From contig NZ_MSCO01000002.1 of assembly GCF_002954705.1 (NCBI RefSeq), forward strand, positions 6,053 to 70,052: a stretch of DNA of 64,000 nt. Reading direction: 5' to 3'. Below are positions 28,969 through 37,241 of the stretch, piece after piece (positions within the stretch are counted from its first letter, which is position 1; the number at the start of each line of letters is the position of its first letter). The DNA comes from Aliivibrio sifiae. Its GTDB lineage: Bacteria > Pseudomonadota > Gammaproteobacteria > Enterobacterales > Vibrionaceae. Under the pieces are notes generated by a model. The model did not search any database and was not told where the DNA came from. It saw only the letters and a list, made by a program, of their open reading frames with translations. The position numbers and the translations under genes were made by a program.

Positions 28969-28990
28969 ATCGTATTTTGTTAGAGATAAT

Positions 28991-29416
28991 TTATACAGCA
29001 GCGACCATTTTTTGCAGTAGTCGAATCATCTCTTTTTGCTCGTTTAGATCAAGAGAGCTAAGCGCTTCTTTATTCACCTTCACAGGGACCGGCAAAAGTG
29101 TTTCTCTTAATGCTCGGCCTTCATCTGTGAGGTAAATACGAAATGAACGACGGCTGTTGGGATCCGCTTGTCGTTCAACAAGGCCAAGTTTTTCTAATTT
29201 ATCTAATGTTCGTGTTGTTGTGGAATTTTCCACTTTTGATTTTTCTGCAATATCACGTTGAGTTACTCCTTCTTCTTCCCATAAACACATCATGGTTGGC
29301 CAAAGAGCAACAGTTAAACCGTGCTGTTTTAATTCTGCTTCGAAATTCTTTGAGGCTTGATTGGCAATAACGTTAATCATCCATCCAAAGCTGCTTTGAC
29401 GATCAAATTCTTCCAT
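28991..29416 (-). CDS. MarR-family transcriptional regulator
   Basis: 141-aa winged-helix repressor: VTQRDIAEKSKVENSTTTRTLDKLEKLGLVERQADPNSRR covers the recognition helix and wing (about residues 50-92). It follows the cytochrome b gene by 5 nt, so the two are co-transcribed. A 46-bp palindrome in the divergent cytochrome promoter region is its best candidate operator. MarR proteins also control ectoine genes in some bacteria (EctR, CosR) and ectA lies downstream, so a second role there is possible. Confidence 0.85.
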   Translation of the reverse strand: MEEFDRQSSFGWMINVIANQASKNFEAELKQHGLTVALWPTMMCLWEEEGVTQRDIAEKSKVENSTTTRTLDKLEKLGLVERQADPNSRRSFRIYLTDEGRALRETLLPVPVKVNKEALSSLDLNEQKEMIRLLQKMVAAV

Positions 29417-29421
29417 TGTGT

Positions 29422-30060
29422 TTAGACTCCTGCACTTACAACTATTGCAATGGTAACTAATCCGGTTGCAATTAGCACTAATAATGCACGTTTATTGGAT
29501 ACAAACATCAGGTTCGACGAGGCTTGATTTTCTGTGAGTTGCTTCTGTACGCCAGAGATCATTGTCCAAACAAGTGGTTTTGAACGCAGTTTATAAAAGA
29601 GAATAGCAATTAAGTGCAAGATAACTAATGCGGGTAGTAAACGTGCACATATTCCATGCAGGGTAACGAAAACATCAAAGACATCATCATTTAAGACGAT
29701 ATCAGCGTAAGGGATGTGGTCAAATAACCCCGCTAACGCTATTCCGGTAATACATTGAATAAATAAGGTGCTAATTAATCCGATAACCATCCAAGATCCT
29801 GCTGGATTATGACCTGATTTTGAAGGCTCTTTTCCTAATAAATAACGAACAGTACGCTTTGGAGAAGAGATAAATTGTTTAAAGCGGCTTGTATCACTAC
29901 CAATAAATCCCCATACAATGCGCCACATAATAAGAGTAAAAAGCACTAAACCTAAATAGATATGTGGTCCTTCACCGTTGAAACCGCTTGCTGCTAATCC
30001 GATAAAAAGTAGTGCTTGAAGCCAGTGATATAAACGTGTTGGTAAATCCCAAATCTTCAT
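29422..30060 (-). CDS. Membrane-bound di-heme cytochrome b561-type protein
   Basis: 212-aa inner-membrane protein with four core TM helices plus a C-terminal anchor. Candidate heme ligands are in RLYHWLQALLF, GEGPHIYLGL and two His in the LHGICARLLPALVILHLIAI helix. The family passes electrons from quinol to periplasmic c-type cytochromes. Divergent from the c'-type cytochrome at 30193, a plausible partner; co-transcribed with marR. Confidence 0.82.
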   Translation of the reverse strand: MKIWDLPTRLYHWLQALLFIGLAASGFNGEGPHIYLGLVLFTLIMWRIVWGFIGSDTSRFKQFISSPKRTVRYLLGKEPSKSGHNPAGSWMVIGLISTLFIQCITGIALAGLFDHIPYADIVLNDDVFDVFVTLHGICARLLPALVILHLIAILFYKLRSKPLVWTMISGVQKQLTENQASSNLMFVSNKRALLVLIATGLVTIAIVVSAGV

Positions 30061-30102
30061 TTTATTGTTCCTAATTGATAAATTGTTTAACTAACTGAGA
30101 AT

Positions 30103-30148
30103 AATTTACATCACAATAGTTGCATGTGCAACTGTTGTGATGTAAATT
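30103..30148. promoter_or_regulatory. 46-bp near-perfect palindrome between divergent cytochrome genes
   Basis: Two 22-bp arms (30103-30124 and 30127-30148) match as reverse complements with a single mismatch, around a TG centre. The core reads TTGCA-TG-TGCAA, with outer arms AATTTACATCACAA. It lies 42 bp from the cytochrome b start and 44 bp from the cytochrome c start, so a bound MarR dimer (or two) could repress both promoters. Confidence 0.75.
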
Positions 30149-30192
30149 AAATGCAACTTGAAGTGAGTCAGACATTAATCAGAGAGAAACCA

Positions 30193-30624
30193 ATGAAAAA
30201 ACTAGTACTTAGCTTATGTGTTTTATTACCAAATATTGTATTTGCTCAATCGAATGTTGAGCTAATTAACGCAAGACAGCTGGCATTTGTGAATATTGAA
30301 AATCAATCAGAGCAAGTCGAAGACATGATTGATGAAGATGCACCTAATTGGAATGAAATTGAGTCGATAAGTTATGAACTTTCTAAACATAGCCAATTAC
30401 TAACCACAGCATTTCCTGAAAGTAGCCAAGATGGCAGTAAAGCAAAAGAAGCAGTATGGAATAAACCTGAAAAGTTTAATCAATTGATGCAAGAGATGGA
30501 TAGTGGCTTTGTTCAGCTTTATCAAGCAAGCCAACAACAAGACAAAGCATTAGCAGAAGCGGGTTTAGAACAAGCACAAGATACTTGTAATGCGTGTCAC
30601 CGCTCTTACCGTTCACGTTTTTAA
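30193..30624 (+). CDS. Periplasmic cytochrome c'-like protein
   Basis: 143-aa exported heme protein. A signal peptide (MKKLVLSLCVLLPNIVFA|Q) is followed by a four-helix-bundle-like chain with a single C-terminal CNACH heme site (TCNACHRSYRSRF), the layout of cytochrome c'. I start at 30193, where an AGAGAG site lies upstream; an earlier in-frame ATG at 30151 would fall at the palindrome edge. Likely receives electrons from the divergent cytochrome b. Confidence 0.85.
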   Translation: MKKLVLSLCVLLPNIVFAQSNVELINARQLAFVNIENQSEQVEDMIDEDAPNWNEIESISYELSKHSQLLTTAFPESSQDGSKAKEAVWNKPEKFNQLMQEMDSGFVQLYQASQQQDKALAEAGLEQAQDTCNACHRSYRSRF

Positions 30625-30677
30625 GTAATCCCTGATTAGAACAATATAAAAATCATTAAATTAGAGAGAATAAAGTC

Positions 30678-31352
30678 ATGAAAAAATTAATTAAATCAAC
30701 ATTATTGATCGCATCACTATTTGGATTTTCAACGCTCACACAAGCAGCTGATTATGGTGTTTCATTAAACTGGAATACAACGAATGTTGAAAAAGTACTG
30801 GAGTTAATGAGTGCTCAACGTTCCGCATTCGGAGAATTAATTAAGCAAAAAGAAATTAAAGATATGTTTATTTCTGAAAGTTATATTGACGGAAAACCAA
30901 TGGGTATTCTTCGATTTGTGATCCAAGCGGATAGTGAAAAAGAGGTTGAAAGTAAACTAGCATCACTTCCTTTTTATAAAGAAAACATAGTTAAGATTTC
31001 TAATATCCAGTTGTTAGGGGGTAAGTGGTTAGATAACACTCCGGTAAATAAAAACTATGCACTGATGTTTGAATGGAATACTGATATTGATGTAATGGAA
31101 ATGGATCGAGTGATTGGAATTGATTTGCAGCGTGTCATTGCGCTTAATAAATCGGGTCTGGTTACGTCTTCTTATATTGATACCCAAACAGTAAAAGATG
31201 GTTCAACACGACCAACATATTCAGTCTCTATTATGGCAAAAGATGAAGATCATGCGCATGAATTAAGCCAACAGTTTGAAGCTGTTTCCCTTGGCTACGC
31301 AACGGTGGATGTTATGTACTTAGGTCATAAAATTAATATGAAAGCATTATAG
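30678..31352 (+). CDS. Exported protein with two tandem YciI-like domains
   Basis: 224-aa periplasmic protein with signal peptide (cut after TQAA). The mature part consists of two similar halves of about 90 residues: YGVSLNWNTTNVEKVLELMS...NIQLLGGK and YALMFEWNTDIDVMEMDRVI...VMYLGHKI. Each has the beta-alpha-beta pattern of a dimeric alpha-beta barrel (YciI/EthD-like) domain. Function unknown. It follows the cytochrome c' gene by 53 bp and probably shares its transcript. Confidence 0.65.
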   Translation: MKKLIKSTLLIASLFGFSTLTQAADYGVSLNWNTTNVEKVLELMSAQRSAFGELIKQKEIKDMFISESYIDGKPMGILRFVIQADSEKEVESKLASLPFYKENIVKISNIQLLGGKWLDNTPVNKNYALMFEWNTDIDVMEMDRVIGIDLQRVIALNKSGLVTSSYIDTQTVKDGSTRPTYSVSIMAKDEDHAHELSQQFEAVSLGYATVDVMYLGHKINMKAL

Positions 31353-31380
31353 TCTTAAATAAAATATGAAGTGTTTTAAT

Positions 31381-31415
31381 CATAAAGAGAGAGGGGGGAA
31401 CTCTATCTCTTTATG
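31381..31415 (+). terminator. Hairpin after the YciI-like gene
   Basis: CATAAAGAGA (31381-31390) pairs with TCTCTTTATG (31406-31415). There is no U tract, so termination strength is doubtful. Confidence 0.4.
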
Positions 31416-31510
31416 GTGATTAACATATAAAAATCACGATTATTATGTGGAATAAGTCTAATAAGTTGGTTGCATGAAAGTGTGAGTTAGGTCTAATATA
31501 AATGTGTACA

Positions 31511-31564
31511 AGGTGATGGGGTACCACCTACTTAACCGCCAATATTGGCTGATGACTCCTACAG
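31511..31564 (+). ncRNA. Fluoride riboswitch (crcB motif)
   Basis: The sequence carries the conserved fluoride-aptamer elements in order: GGTGATGGGGTACCACC (P1/loop), AACCGCC, a P2 stem GCC-AATATT-GGC, then CTGATGACTCCTAC. GGGGT can pair with ACTCC as the aptamer pseudoknot requires. It compares well with the B. cereus and T. petrophila crcB aptamers. It lies 106 nt upstream of a NifU-like gene on the same strand. In bacteria this aptamer turns genes on when fluoride enters the cell. Confidence 0.92.
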
Positions 31565-31571
31565 TAAAGAG

Positions 31572-31652
31572 AACAGGTGTATCTGTTTGAACGGTCTTTG
31601 TTGATCGCTCTTGGTCTGTAGGTAAATAACGCCCACTTACACCTGTTTTCCT
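31572..31652 (+). promoter_or_regulatory. Putative expression platform of the fluoride riboswitch
   Basis: AACAGGTGTA at 31572-31581 pairs perfectly with TACACCTGTT at 31638-31647, followed by TTTCC. The intervening 56 nt can hold smaller stems. It could act as a weak terminator or an accessory stem upstream of the GGGA ribosome binding site near 31660; the mechanism is not evident. Confidence 0.45.
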
Positions 31653-31670
31653 AATCATTGGGAAAATATT

Positions 31671-32363
31671 ATGCAATACGCATCAGAAATTCAAACCATG
31701 TGCCCTATCCAAAGAGGCGATTTACACCCATCAGCTCCTATTCCTATTGAAGGTCGAATGATTAATCCTAAAGAAGTCATCGCGATTTCAGGATTAAGCC
31801 ATGGTGTCGGTGCGTGTGCTCCTCAACAAGGTGCAGCAAAACTAACCCTGAATGTAAAAGACGGCATCGTCGAAGAAGTTCTGATCGAAACGATTGGTTG
31901 TTCTGGTATGACGCATTCAGCGGCAATGGCGGCAGAAATCCTCACAGGAAAAACTATTTTAGAAGCAATGAATACTGATTTAGTGTGCGATGCAATTAAT
32001 GTTGCTATGCGTGAAATCTTTCTTCAATTTGCTTACGGCCGAACTCAATCTGCATTTTCAGAGGGTGGTTTAGAGATTGGTGCTGCTTTAGAAGATTTAG
32101 GGAAGAATAAACGAAGCCAAGTAGGCACAAGTTATTCAACGAGCGCAAAAGGTGTTCGTTATATGGAACTTGCTGAAGGGTACGTCACTCGCTTAGGGCT
32201 TGATGAAGGCTGTGAAGTGATTGGCTATGAGTATTTAAATCTTGGAAAAATGATGGCAGATATCGGTAAAGGCGTTCCTGCTGAAGACGCGTTAAAAGGC
32301 GCTACGGGAACTTATGGGCGCTTTGCTGAAGCGGTAAAAACTGTCGATCCACATCAAGAATAA
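31671..32363 (+). CDS. NifU/IscU-like iron-sulfur scaffold-type protein
   Basis: 230-aa cytosolic protein. The region from residue 35 to 140 resembles the NifU/IscU N-terminal scaffold fold, with cysteines at 49 (GVGACAPQQGAA), 77 (IGCSGMTHSAAMAAEIL) and 106, the spacing expected for three cluster ligands. The C-terminal part carries LAEGYVTRLGLDEGCEVIGYEYL. It starts downstream of a fluoride riboswitch, so expression should respond to fluoride. A GGGtGRT-family gene follows after 14 nt. Biochemical role in fluoride stress unknown. Confidence 0.78.
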   Translation: MQYASEIQTMCPIQRGDLHPSAPIPIEGRMINPKEVIAISGLSHGVGACAPQQGAAKLTLNVKDGIVEEVLIETIGCSGMTHSAAMAAEILTGKTILEAMNTDLVCDAINVAMREIFLQFAYGRTQSAFSEGGLEIGAALEDLGKNKRSQVGTSYSTSAKGVRYMELAEGYVTRLGLDEGCEVIGYEYLNLGKMMADIGKGVPAEDALKGATGTYGRFAEAVKTVDPHQE

Positions 32364-32377
32364 TTGAGGCCATCATT

Positions 32378-33352
32378 ATGAATACGAATATCCAAACACT
32401 ACTTGAAGAAATGAATTTCTCGACACTTGATCAAGCGTATAATTATTGCCTTGATTTGGGGATAGATCCTAAAAAACTTGTTCTCGATACTCAACCAATT
32501 GCTTTTGACAATGCATGCGATGCTTACACATTAGGTTCGGCTTTAGCCTTATACCGTAAAGCAAATAGTGCAGCAGCAGCAGCTAATATTATTGGTGAAG
32601 GTCTGCAAGCATTTTGTAAAAAAGGCAGTGTGGCAGCACAGCGCCAAGTTGGCCTTGGTCATGGTGCTCTAGCTGCACGTTTATTATCTGATGAAACTCA
32701 ATGTTTTGCTTTCTTAGCGGGACATGAGTCTTTTGCTGCGGCAGAAGGCGCGATTAAAATTGCATTGAATGCAAATAAATCACGTCAAACCCCACTGAGA
32801 GTAGTATTGAATGGCTTAGGCAAAGATGCGGCCTACCTTATCTCTCGAATTAATGGTTTTACTTATGTTAGAACGGAATTTAACTACCAAACAGGTGAGT
32901 TAGTTGAAGTCAGCAGAAAACGTTTTTCACAGACAGAGCGTGGCGAGATTTTATGTTACGGTGCAGATGATGTCCGTGAAGGTACGGCGATTATGCATGC
33001 GGCGTGCGTTGATGTAAGTATTACAGGGAACTCAACGAATCCAACACGTTTCCAACATCCGGTTGCTGGTATTTATAAACAAGAACGTCTAGCACAAGGA
33101 AAACCGTATTTTTCTGTGGCATCAGGCGGCGGCACAGGTCGTACATTACACCCAGATAATGTTGCAGCAGGTCCTGCGTCTTATGGCATGACAGATACGA
33201 TGGGAAGAATGCATGCAGATGCCCAATTTGCGGGTAGCTCATCAGTTCCTGCTCATGTTGCGATGATGGGTTTTATCGGTATGGGTAATAATCCAATGGT
33301 TGGAGCATCAGTTGCGTTAGCGGTTGAGGTCGATCAGCGTTTAAGTCGATAA
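32378..33352 (+). CDS. GGGtGRT-family protein
   Basis: 324-aa soluble protein of the uncharacterised family named after its GGGtGRT motif, seen here as VASGGGTGRTLHPDNV (about residues 247-262). Other conserved-looking stretches are QVGLGHGALAARLL, FLAGHESFAAAEGAIKIAL, LRVVLNGLGKDAAYLI and a glycine/methionine-rich C-terminus MMGFIGMGNNPMVGAS. Family members are found next to NifU-like genes. It is the second gene of the fluoride-riboswitch operon. A terminator follows at once, so the operon has two genes and no fluoride channel or CLC-F antiporter. Confidence 0.85.
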   Translation: MNTNIQTLLEEMNFSTLDQAYNYCLDLGIDPKKLVLDTQPIAFDNACDAYTLGSALALYRKANSAAAAANIIGEGLQAFCKKGSVAAQRQVGLGHGALAARLLSDETQCFAFLAGHESFAAAEGAIKIALNANKSRQTPLRVVLNGLGKDAAYLISRINGFTYVRTEFNYQTGELVEVSRKRFSQTERGEILCYGADDVREGTAIMHAACVDVSITGNSTNPTRFQHPVAGIYKQERLAQGKPYFSVASGGGTGRTLHPDNVAAGPASYGMTDTMGRMHADAQFAGSSSVPAHVAMMGFIGMGNNPMVGASVALAVEVDQRLSR

Positions 33353-33356
33353 ATTA

Positions 33357-33391
33357 AAAGGGTTGAGAATTGTCTGTATTCTCAGCCCTTT
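33357..33391. terminator. Bidirectional intrinsic terminator after the GGGtGRT gene
   Basis: AAAGGGTTGAGAAT pairs with ATTCTCAGCCCTTT (one G-U) around a 7-nt loop, between convergent genes. Confidence 0.8.
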
Positions 33392-33402
33392 GTTGTTATT
33401 TA

Positions 33403-34287
33403 TTATTCAGATACTTCGAGTAAATAATCTTCAACTTGCTCTGATAACCAATCAATAATTACACCTCTAGGCATGTTTGATTTTGTCATTTCAGCGAAAG
33501 ATTGCCAATTCATTGCTCGACTATGTTTAAGAACCTTTAATGTACCGTTTCGTAAGTGTTCATTAATCAGTAATGAAGGAACCGAAGACCAGCCAGTTTT
33601 ATCTAAAACCGCATCACGCAGGTGTTCATAAAACGTCAGAGCAATGTACTTACTTGATTTGGGCTCTACTATCATTAATCCGTCTTCATCAATGTAATTG
33701 ACAATAATTTCTGTATTACTTTCAAGATCGGTGAAATTCACTTTTCTAAGCTGATTAAGAGGATGGTCTTTATGGGCAACAGACATCATTCTTATTTGGC
33801 CTAATTCATTTTGCTGCACATGCATAAGTTCATTATTTATGGGTAGTAAACCATACGCTACATCAACAATATTTTGCTCGACCATTTCCTCTAATTCGGG
33901 AGAAGGGGCAACATAAATCGAAATACTGGTGCTCGGAAATTTACGGCTCATTTTACCTAAGATTTGACGCCAAATTGCTTCAGGTAGCGCATCATCACGA
34001 ACAATTCGAATGGTTGAAGCAACACCGTTATTGTATTGAAAGCATTTGTTTTCAATATCATTACTAATAAGAGATATTCGTTGGAAATCATGCACAAGAG
34101 ACTCACCAATTTCGGTTGGCGTAATGCGATTTCCTGTGCGAGTTAATAACGTTACATTCAACTCATCTTCTAATGCATTTAATGCCGCACTTACCGTTGT
34201 TCTGCTTTTTTGAAGTTTACGTGCGGCTTCCGCAATAGAGCCTAACTCAACCGTATATAAGAACATTTCAATTTGACTGGTTTTCAT
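33403..34287 (-). CDS. LysR-family transcriptional regulator
   Basis: 294-aa LysR protein with N-terminal HTH (FLYTVELGSIAEAARKLQKSRTTVSAALNALEDEL, about residues 8-42) and a substrate-binding-like domain. Target and effector unknown. Divergent from a CDF-like membrane protein 150 bp away, which is the first candidate target. Confidence 0.82.
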   Translation of the reverse strand: MKTSQIEMFLYTVELGSIAEAARKLQKSRTTVSAALNALEDELNVTLLTRTGNRITPTEIGESLVHDFQRISLISNDIENKCFQYNNGVASTIRIVRDDALPEAIWRQILGKMSRKFPSTSISIYVAPSPELEEMVEQNIVDVAYGLLPINNELMHVQQNELGQIRMMSVAHKDHPLNQLRKVNFTDLESNTEIIVNYIDEDGLMIVEPKSSKYIALTFYEHLRDAVLDKTGWSSVPSLLINEHLRNGTLKVLKHSRAMNWQSFAEMTKSNMPRGVIIDWLSEQVEDYLLEVSE

Positions 34288-34437
34288 GATCTAGACCCAA
34301 CAATATAGTGGTGAAACATATGCTTAACATTAAGCGACGAATAACCTGACGCTGACTGATTATACTATCACCAATTTCCGTTATATTATGCGCTACATAT
34401 ATAAAAAAGACGAAAAATAAGTCATGGAGTAAAAAGT

Positions 34438-35121
34438 ATGTCGTATTCAGTTCATAAAGAAAGGCAATTGTTATTAGTCTCAACGTTTTCAGCGTTATTG
34501 TTTGCCATGATTGGTATTGCGCTAGGTACGTTAATTCATTCACTCGTTATTATTTTTGATGGAGTATATTCGCTAGTCAGTTTAGGGTTAACGTTAGTTT
34601 CTCTAATGGCAGTTTTATACATTCGCAGAAAAGACGTATCAAAGAATATTAAGCGCGTTAAGGTAATTGAGTCTTCAGTTATTTTGCTAAAAGGGATCGC
34701 AATTACCTTAATGTGTGTACTGTCATTTATTGCTGCGGTTCAAGCGATAATGGAGGGCGGTAGAGAAGTTAATACGGGTATCGCGTTGGCATTTGGTGTG
34801 TTTAGCATGATTGGTTGTTATACCAGTTATTGGGTTATGAAGACTCAAGGTCATGAAGTTAATTCAGCTTTGATTGATGCTGAGGCAAAACAGTGGCTAA
34901 TGGATACCGTGATCAGTGCTGCAGTGTTTGTTGGTTTTATGATAGCTAAATTATTGTTATTAACGTCATACGCACATTATGCCCAGCTTGCGGATCCTGT
35001 TATGGTCGTTATTGCCTCTATTTACTTTATTATTGTTCCAGTGAAAATGATATTGAGCTCGGTAAAACAATTACATCAGTTAAGCCGAAACACATTTCTA
35101 GCAAAGTATTTACACGCCTAA
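34438..35121 (+). CDS. Cation-efflux (CDF)-like membrane protein
   Basis: 227-aa integral membrane protein with about six TM segments. IIFDGVYSLVSLGLTLVSL in TM2 and DAEAKQWLMDTVISAA in TM5 resemble the metal-site helices of cation diffusion facilitators, but the His/Asp pairs of classical zinc transporters are only partly present and there is no cytoplasmic C-terminal domain. It may export a divalent metal or be a divergent member. GGAG lies 9-10 nt before the ATG. Its last 4 nt overlap the convergent Lrp gene. Confidence 0.65.
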   Translation: MSYSVHKERQLLLVSTFSALLFAMIGIALGTLIHSLVIIFDGVYSLVSLGLTLVSLMAVLYIRRKDVSKNIKRVKVIESSVILLKGIAITLMCVLSFIAAVQAIMEGGREVNTGIALAFGVFSMIGCYTSYWVMKTQGHEVNSALIDAEAKQWLMDTVISAAVFVGFMIAKLLLLTSYAHYAQLADPVMVVIASIYFIIVPVKMILSSVKQLHQLSRNTFLAKYLHA

Positions 35122-35570
35122 GTACGCTCATCTTTAGGCGTGTCCATCACCACTAAGGTTCCAATTGAGTTGACCTGAGAGATCTCTCCAAGCACATTTG
35201 AATGAAATTGCTTATAAGAGGATAGACTCTCAGTCTCAACCCGCAATAAGTATTCGTTTGAACCTGTTATATTATGGCACTCAACAACTTCTTTAGAATC
35301 TATGATTTGAGCCTCAAACCCTTTCTGAGATTGCTTACTGTGGTTCGATAAACCAATGGTTACATACGCAATAAAACCTACCCCGCATTTACTAGGGTTC
35401 AATACCGCTCGGTACCCTTGAATCGTTTGATTTCTTTCTAATTCTTGTACTCGTCTTAGGGTTGCAGAAGGAGATAATCCGATGCGTTCTGATAGTTCGA
35501 CATTAGTCAGTCGACCATTCAATTTCAACTCTTGCAATATTCTTTCGTCAAATCTATCCATGGCGACCAA
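35118..35570 (-). CDS. Lrp/AsnC-family transcriptional regulator
   Basis: 150-aa feast/famine regulator: HTH at about residues 8-50 (ILQELKLNGRLTNVELSERIGLSPSATLRRVQELE) and a C-terminal RAM effector domain (GFIAYVTIGL, VVECHNITGSNEYLLRVE). Divergent from a LysE-type exporter 99 bp away, so it probably senses an amino acid and controls that exporter. Confidence 0.88.
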   Translation of the reverse strand: MVAMDRFDERILQELKLNGRLTNVELSERIGLSPSATLRRVQELERNQTIQGYRAVLNPSKCGVGFIAYVTIGLSNHSKQSQKGFEAQIIDSKEVVECHNITGSNEYLLRVETESLSSYKQFHSNVLGEISQVNSIGTLVVMDTPKDERT

Positions 35571-35669
35571 TCCTTGTGTATTTAATTTATTTAAAGCAAA
35601 TATAGACAGAAAATTTACTTAGTCTCGCATTAAGATACAAGCAGTATTTATTTTTATAAGATTGTCAGT

Positions 35670-36257
35670 ATGGAATATCCTCATTTATTTGCGTTAATTA
35701 CTTTTGCGTTTGTTGGTGCATTCACGCCAGGCCCAAATAATATTATGTTAATGACCTCTGGTGCTAATGTCGGTTTTGTTCGAACAATTCCTCATATGCT
35801 GGGGGTAATATTTGGTTTTGCGTTTATGTTGGTACTGGTTGGATTTGGTTTGCTTCAGTTTTTTCAAACGTATCCGCAACTAGAGAAAGCATTACAGATT
35901 ATTAGTGCTGTTTATTTGTTGTATTTAGCGTATAAAATCGCAAGCAGCAAGCCTGTGGACAATATTAATGGCGATTATAAACCAATGTCGTTTTTGCAAG
36001 CGGCGAGCTTCCAATGGGTTAACCCAAAAGGATGGTCGATGGCATTATCTGTGATGAGTATTTACGCGACCAGTTCGGATATGTTTAGCGTGTTTCTTAT
36101 TGCTTTTGTGTTTATCTGTATTAATGTGCCAACGGTCAGTTTTTGGACGGCAGCAGGTAAGCAATTACAAAAAAGGTTAACGAAGCCAAGTCATTTAAAA
36201 GTATTTAATTACAGTATGGCTGGGTTACTTGTGGGTTCTATGGTAGTCGGTTTTTAA
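35670..36257 (+). CDS. LysE/RhtB-family amino-acid exporter
   Basis: 195-aa inner-membrane translocator with six predicted TM helices. The family motif FTPGPNNIMLMTSGANVGF is at residues 16-34, with a conserved QWVNPKGWSMAL loop. Substrate is likely an amino acid or homoserine lactone-like compound but cannot be told from sequence. Divergent from an Lrp-type regulator, the typical arrangement. Confidence 0.88.
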   Translation: MEYPHLFALITFAFVGAFTPGPNNIMLMTSGANVGFVRTIPHMLGVIFGFAFMLVLVGFGLLQFFQTYPQLEKALQIISAVYLLYLAYKIASSKPVDNINGDYKPMSFLQAASFQWVNPKGWSMALSVMSIYATSSDMFSVFLIAFVFICINVPTVSFWTAAGKQLQKRLTKPSHLKVFNYSMAGLLVGSMVVGF

Positions 36258-36386
36258 TTGTTTATTCTTCCCATAAGATAGGCATGTTTTCTTTGTTTGA
36301 TTCCTCTTGTTAATACGATGTAATTGGCTTTGATGTGTTATCTTTAATACATCATCTATAAATACACGATTAATAAGGGTATCCCT

Positions 36387-37226
36387 ATGTATCGACACTT
36401 TTTCTTGCTCATTGTTGTTCTTTTCTCTTCACTTTCAGTACAAGCTGAAGAAGTGGCGTATTCAGATCAAGATTATTTAGATAGACCATTAATGGAGCGC
36501 TATGTTCTTGATGAGCTAAAAGCACTACGAACGGATCAGCAAGATTTAGAGCGAAGAATGATTATCCAAATTACAGACAGAGAGCTTGCTGTTGCGGACA
36601 AATCGCTTAATTACTCAAATGTAACTGTGACATACTTTTTCTATGTTATTGCCGCGGTAGCATCACTGGTGGCTTTGATAGGTTGGCAATCTTTAAAAGA
36701 AATTAAACAAAACACTAAGGAAATGGCAGACAAACAGCTCAATAAAATTGCCCAAGATTATGAGAAAAAATTTGTTGCCTTAGAGAGAGATCTCAAGCGT
36801 AAAACGCGAATTATTACTGAAAATAACCGTGAAATTGAAATTATTAATGAAGTTCATAACTTGTGGCTGAGAGCTCAAAGCGTTCAAACTGCAGAGCAAA
36901 AAATGGAAATTTATGATGAGATTTTAAAAGTTAGACCCGGTGATTTAGAAGCGTTAACTTATAAAGCAGATGCCGCAATGGAAATGCGTGAATTTCACTG
37001 GGCATTGAATTTATGTAATCGAGTATTAGAAGTCGATGACCAAAATGCACATGCTCTGTTTCAACGAGCGTGTGGGTATGCGCAATTGGGGGCTGAGGTA
37101 CAAGCTATTGATGATTTGCAACGTTCAATTATGGCAAGCTCATCAATGCGTGATTTAATTCTTGAAGAAACAGATTTTGATCCATTGAGAGGATTGGATC
37201 GTTTTGAAGCGTTGTTAGAAGAATAG
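36387..37226 (+). CDS. Membrane-anchored TPR protein
   Basis: 279-aa protein: signal peptide (cut after SVQA), an acidic helical region, one TM segment (YFFYVIAAVASLVALIGW, about residues 82-99), a long coiled coil (100-150) and two or three TPR-like units at the C-terminus (DLEALTYKADAAMEMREFHWALNLCNRVLEVDD and following). This layout suggests a periplasm-to-cytoplasm scaffold. No specific family recognised. Stands alone. Confidence 0.65.
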   Translation: MYRHFFLLIVVLFSSLSVQAEEVAYSDQDYLDRPLMERYVLDELKALRTDQQDLERRMIIQITDRELAVADKSLNYSNVTVTYFFYVIAAVASLVALIGWQSLKEIKQNTKEMADKQLNKIAQDYEKKFVALERDLKRKTRIITENNREIEIINEVHNLWLRAQSVQTAEQKMEIYDEILKVRPGDLEALTYKADAAMEMREFHWALNLCNRVLEVDDQNAHALFQRACGYAQLGAEVQAIDDLQRSIMASSSMRDLILEETDFDPLRGLDRFEALLEE

Positions 37227-37241
37227 TATTTACTCTTGTTA

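Noticed and set aside
28991-29416. Naming the MarR gene cosR or ectR
   Set aside because: It lies upstream of ectA in the same direction, but it is separated by a terminator, co-transcribed with cytochrome b and associated with a palindrome in the cytochrome promoter. The evidence favours the cytochrome genes.
31458-31676. 72-aa minus-strand ORF over the fluoride riboswitch
   Set aside because: It is the antisense of a conserved structured RNA, with no ribosome binding site and no protein-like composition.
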